A stretch of DNA of 64,000 nucleotides, taken from the NCBI GenBank assembly GCA_900168235.1, contig FUZG01000006.1, forward strand, positions 62,001 to 126,000, read 5' to 3'. This DNA comes from Lachnospiraceae bacterium (lineage in GTDB: Bacteria; Bacillota; Clostridia; Lachnospirales; Lachnospiraceae). Made by a program: the position numbers and the translations under genes. The notes under the pieces are model-generated. The model did not search any database. It worked only from the letters and a program-made list of their open reading frames with translations, and was not told the DNA's origin. Numbering within the stretch: position 1 is the stretch's first letter; every line of letters begins with the position of its first letter. This document shows, piece by piece, positions 62,627-64,000 of this stretch.

Positions 62627-62665
62627 TGTCAGGGTCAAAAACCGAAGATACGGTTCGTGACATCA
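62624..62665 (+). repeat. Short form of the TGTCAGGG...TGACAT structured repeat, between DUF35 and ACP genes
   Basis: TGATGTCA pairs with TGACATCA, with an inner AACCG/CGGTT stem. Its first 14 bases after TGA (TGTCAGGGTCAAAA) and its last ten paired bases (TTCGTGACAT) are identical to unit 1 at 55403-55554, while the interior differs. There is no T run, so it is not a classic terminator. Confidence 0.7.
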
Positions 62666-62717
62666 TTAAATGATTGATATACATAAATTTGAACATAGAC
62701 AGACAGGAGAAAAAACA

Positions 62718-62957
62718 ATGGAAAGACAGGAAATCGTAGAGCAGGTATTAAACATGGTAGCAATGTCCTATAAGAAGGACGTAGCAGAGCTTTCAGAGGC
62801 AACTTCTTTTAAGACAGACCTTAACGGTGCATCCGTACAGATGGTAGCACTTGTTTCTGAGATCGAGAACGAGCTGGATGTAGCTCTTATGCTTTCTGAT
62901 GCAAGCGGATGTGAGACTATCGCAGATCTTATCAACCTCATTGAAGAAGAGATGTGA
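62718..62957 (+). CDS. Acyl carrier protein
   Basis: 79 residues, strongly acidic, with the ACP four-helix pattern. The phosphopantetheine attachment Ser is probably S39 in LNGASVQMVALVSEIENEL, where typical fatty-acid ACPs have DSL; Ala precedes and Val follows the Ser. That divergence marks it as a dedicated carrier rather than the housekeeping AcpP. AGGAGA precedes the ATG at 62718; an upstream in-frame ATG at 62670 begins just after the repeat. The PPTase fusion on the opposite strand is its likely activator. Confidence 0.85.
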   Translation: MERQEIVEQVLNMVAMSYKKDVAELSEATSFKTDLNGASVQMVALVSEIENELDVALMLSDASGCETIADLINLIEEEM

Positions 62958-62966
62958 GAGGCAGAC

Positions 62967-63971
62967 ATGAGTGTAATTGACAAGATTTTTGAAAAAGCAA
63001 AGCTTGATCCTCAGAGAGTAGCTTTTCCGGAAGCACTCAATGAGAAAATGATGCAGGCAGCTTATGAGGCAGGCTCTGAAGGTTATATCAAGCCGATCCT
63101 CGTAGGTGATGAGGCTGAGATCAGAGCAGCTATCGCAGAGCGCGGCTACAACGAAGAAGTATTCAGCATAGTTGATATCAATAATGAAGAATACAAGGCT
63201 ATGCTCGTTGAGAAATATACATCACTACCTGAAACAAGACTTAAGGAAAAGGCTCTCAGACGCCGTATGGAAGATAGGCTGCAGTTTGCAATGGTAATGC
63301 AGGCGTCAGGTGAAGCTGATGTAACTTTTGCAGGTATCGACTACACCACAGGTGATGTACTCCTTGCGGGTCAGATGATCATCGGACTGAAGCCCGGCAT
63401 CGCAACTATTTCAAGTATCGGTCTCTGCGACATCCCGGGATATGAGGGAAGCGAAGGCTCACTCCTTGCAGTAGGCGACAGCGCAGTGTGCACTAACCCT
63501 AATGCGGAGCAGCTGGCAAGCATCGCCATTTCCGCATGCGATACAGTAAAGTCACTTCTTGACTGGGAGCCGAGATGCGCATGTGTAAGCTATTCAACTC
63601 TCGGAAGCGGTCAGGGTGAACTTATCGACAAAGTAACAGAAGCAGTAAAGATCGCAAATGAACTCCGGCCGGATCTCGCGATCGACGGTGAATTCCAGCT
63701 GGATGCAGCTATCAATCCTGAAGTTGCAAAGAAAAAGGTTGGTCGTGAGAGTAAGGTTGCAGGACAGGCAAACGTAGTTATCTGGCCTGATCTCAATGTT
63801 GGAAATGTAGCGGTAAAGCTTATCCAGCAGTTTGGTCATGCAAATGCTTACGGTCCTATGCTTCAGGGCTTTAATAAGGTCGTTTGCGACTGTTCCAGAA
63901 GCGCTCCGGTTTCAGAGATCAAGGGAAATATCGTGATCAGTGCAGTAAGAGCCGCAGGAGAAAAAAGATGA
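62967..63971 (+). CDS. Phosphate acetyl/butyryltransferase family enzyme
   Basis: Converts an acyl thioester plus phosphate to acyl phosphate and free thiol. 334 residues with the Pta/Ptb landmarks FAGIDYTTGDVLLAGQMIIG, SYSTLGSGQGELIDKV and PDLNVGNVAVKLIQQFGHAN, then GPMLQGFNKVVCDCSRS. Family membership is sure; whether the acyl group is acetyl, butyryl or something else, and whether the thiol is CoA or ACP, is not. Its stop overlaps the following kinase ATG by four bases, so acyl phosphate is passed on to make ATP. Confidence 0.88.
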   Translation: MSVIDKIFEKAKLDPQRVAFPEALNEKMMQAAYEAGSEGYIKPILVGDEAEIRAAIAERGYNEEVFSIVDINNEEYKAMLVEKYTSLPETRLKEKALRRRMEDRLQFAMVMQASGEADVTFAGIDYTTGDVLLAGQMIIGLKPGIATISSIGLCDIPGYEGSEGSLLAVGDSAVCTNPNAEQLASIAISACDTVKSLLDWEPRCACVSYSTLGSGQGELIDKVTEAVKIANELRPDLAIDGEFQLDAAINPEVAKKKVGRESKVAGQANVVIWPDLNVGNVAVKLIQQFGHANAYGPMLQGFNKVVCDCSRSAPVSEIKGNIVISAVRAAGEKR

Positions 63972-64000
63972 AAGAGTATAAGGTTTTAACAATTAATCCG
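63968..64000 (+). CDS. buk: Butyrate/acyl kinase, first 11 codons (runs off the window)
   Basis: Only MKEYKVLTINP is visible, which matches the conserved start of butyrate kinases (...LTINPGSTSTK). The ATGA overlap with the phosphotransacylase gene is the usual ptb-buk arrangement. The call rests on 11 residues plus context. Confidence 0.6.
   Translation, partial: MKEYKVLTINP

Noticed and set aside
55714-64000. Bile-acid inducible (bai) operon or a classic butyrate synthesis operon
   Set aside because: The FAD enzyme and Fe-S flavoprotein are only distantly reminiscent of bai reductases; there is no BaiB/E/F-like gene, and the bcd-etf, crt and hbd genes of butyrate synthesis are absent.
1-64000. 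tRNA, rRNA, CRISPR arrays, transposases, integrases or attachment sites
   Set aside because: None could be supported by reading either strand; the T-loop-like GGTTCGA at 46274 belongs to a dispersed repeat and has no acceptor stem.

Overview
The window looks like chromosomal DNA from an anaerobic Firmicute of the class Clostridia, most likely family Lachnospiraceae (Butyrivibrio/Pseudobutyrivibrio-like). This is an inference from gene content: a nucleoside-type Bmp ABC transporter, YesM/YesN two-component regulators, large secreted modular GH43 xylan-debranching enzymes, a phosphotransacylase plus the start of a butyrate kinase, strong AGGAGG ribosome binding sites, some TTG/GTG starts and moderate G+C. 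I saw no rRNA, tRNA, insertion sequence or CRISPR array.

Layout. 1-7.4 kb: the end of a hybrid sensor kinase, uridine kinase on the minus strand, and a four-gene nucleoside ABC importer. 7.4-8.6 kb: a membrane GGDEF protein. 8.7-15.3 kb: a tight seven-gene phospholipid operon (DgkA-type kinase, CDP-archaeol-synthase-like protein, phosphatidylserine synthase-like and decarboxylase genes, UbiA-family prenyltransferase, PEP-synthase-like protein without its C-terminal barrel, YghO-like acetyltransferase fold), followed by a GH32 sucrose/fructan hydrolase. 17-18.5 kb: DUF1846 on the minus strand, then a 0.7 kb gene-free stretch with a possible structured RNA. 19-29 kb: two paralogous secreted GH43/CBM arabinoxylan enzymes with a shared upstream footprint and nearly identical C-termini. 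28.8-33.1 kb: YesM/YesN pair and an orphan solute-binding lipoprotein. 33-37 kb: a small secreted protein, an HD hydrolase, an NhaC antiporter and a leucine-rich-like secreted protein. 37-44.8 kb: a 1543-residue helicase-nuclease followed at once by two zinc-ribbon membrane proteins, then a small unknown gene. 44.9-50.7 kb: an aminotransferase, a flavin reductase-like gene (minus) and two tandem pairs of aconitase-family hydro-lyase genes behind a strong promoter. 50.8-52.3 kb: a Cache-domain receptor without a chemotaxis signalling tip.

52.3-64 kb is the most unusual region. A PucR/CdaR-type regulator and a metallo-beta-lactamase/phosphopantetheinyl-transferase fusion (minus strand) diverge from a nine-gene plus-strand operon that runs off the window. 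The operon encodes an iron-sulfur flavoprotein, a fumarate-reductase-like FAD enzyme, a 2Fe-2S/4Fe-4S/GltD-type electron-transfer flavoprotein, a NuoF-tail/ferredoxin protein, a thiolase-fold enzyme with its DUF35 partner, an acyl carrier protein, a phosphotransacylase and the start of butyrate kinase. Read together, these suggest reduction of an organic acceptor coupled to cleavage or formation of a thioester, ending in acyl phosphate and ATP. The fused PPTase would activate the carrier protein. I do not recognise this combination as a described pathway. Unusual structured repeats sit in its promoter region and just before the acyl carrier protein gene.
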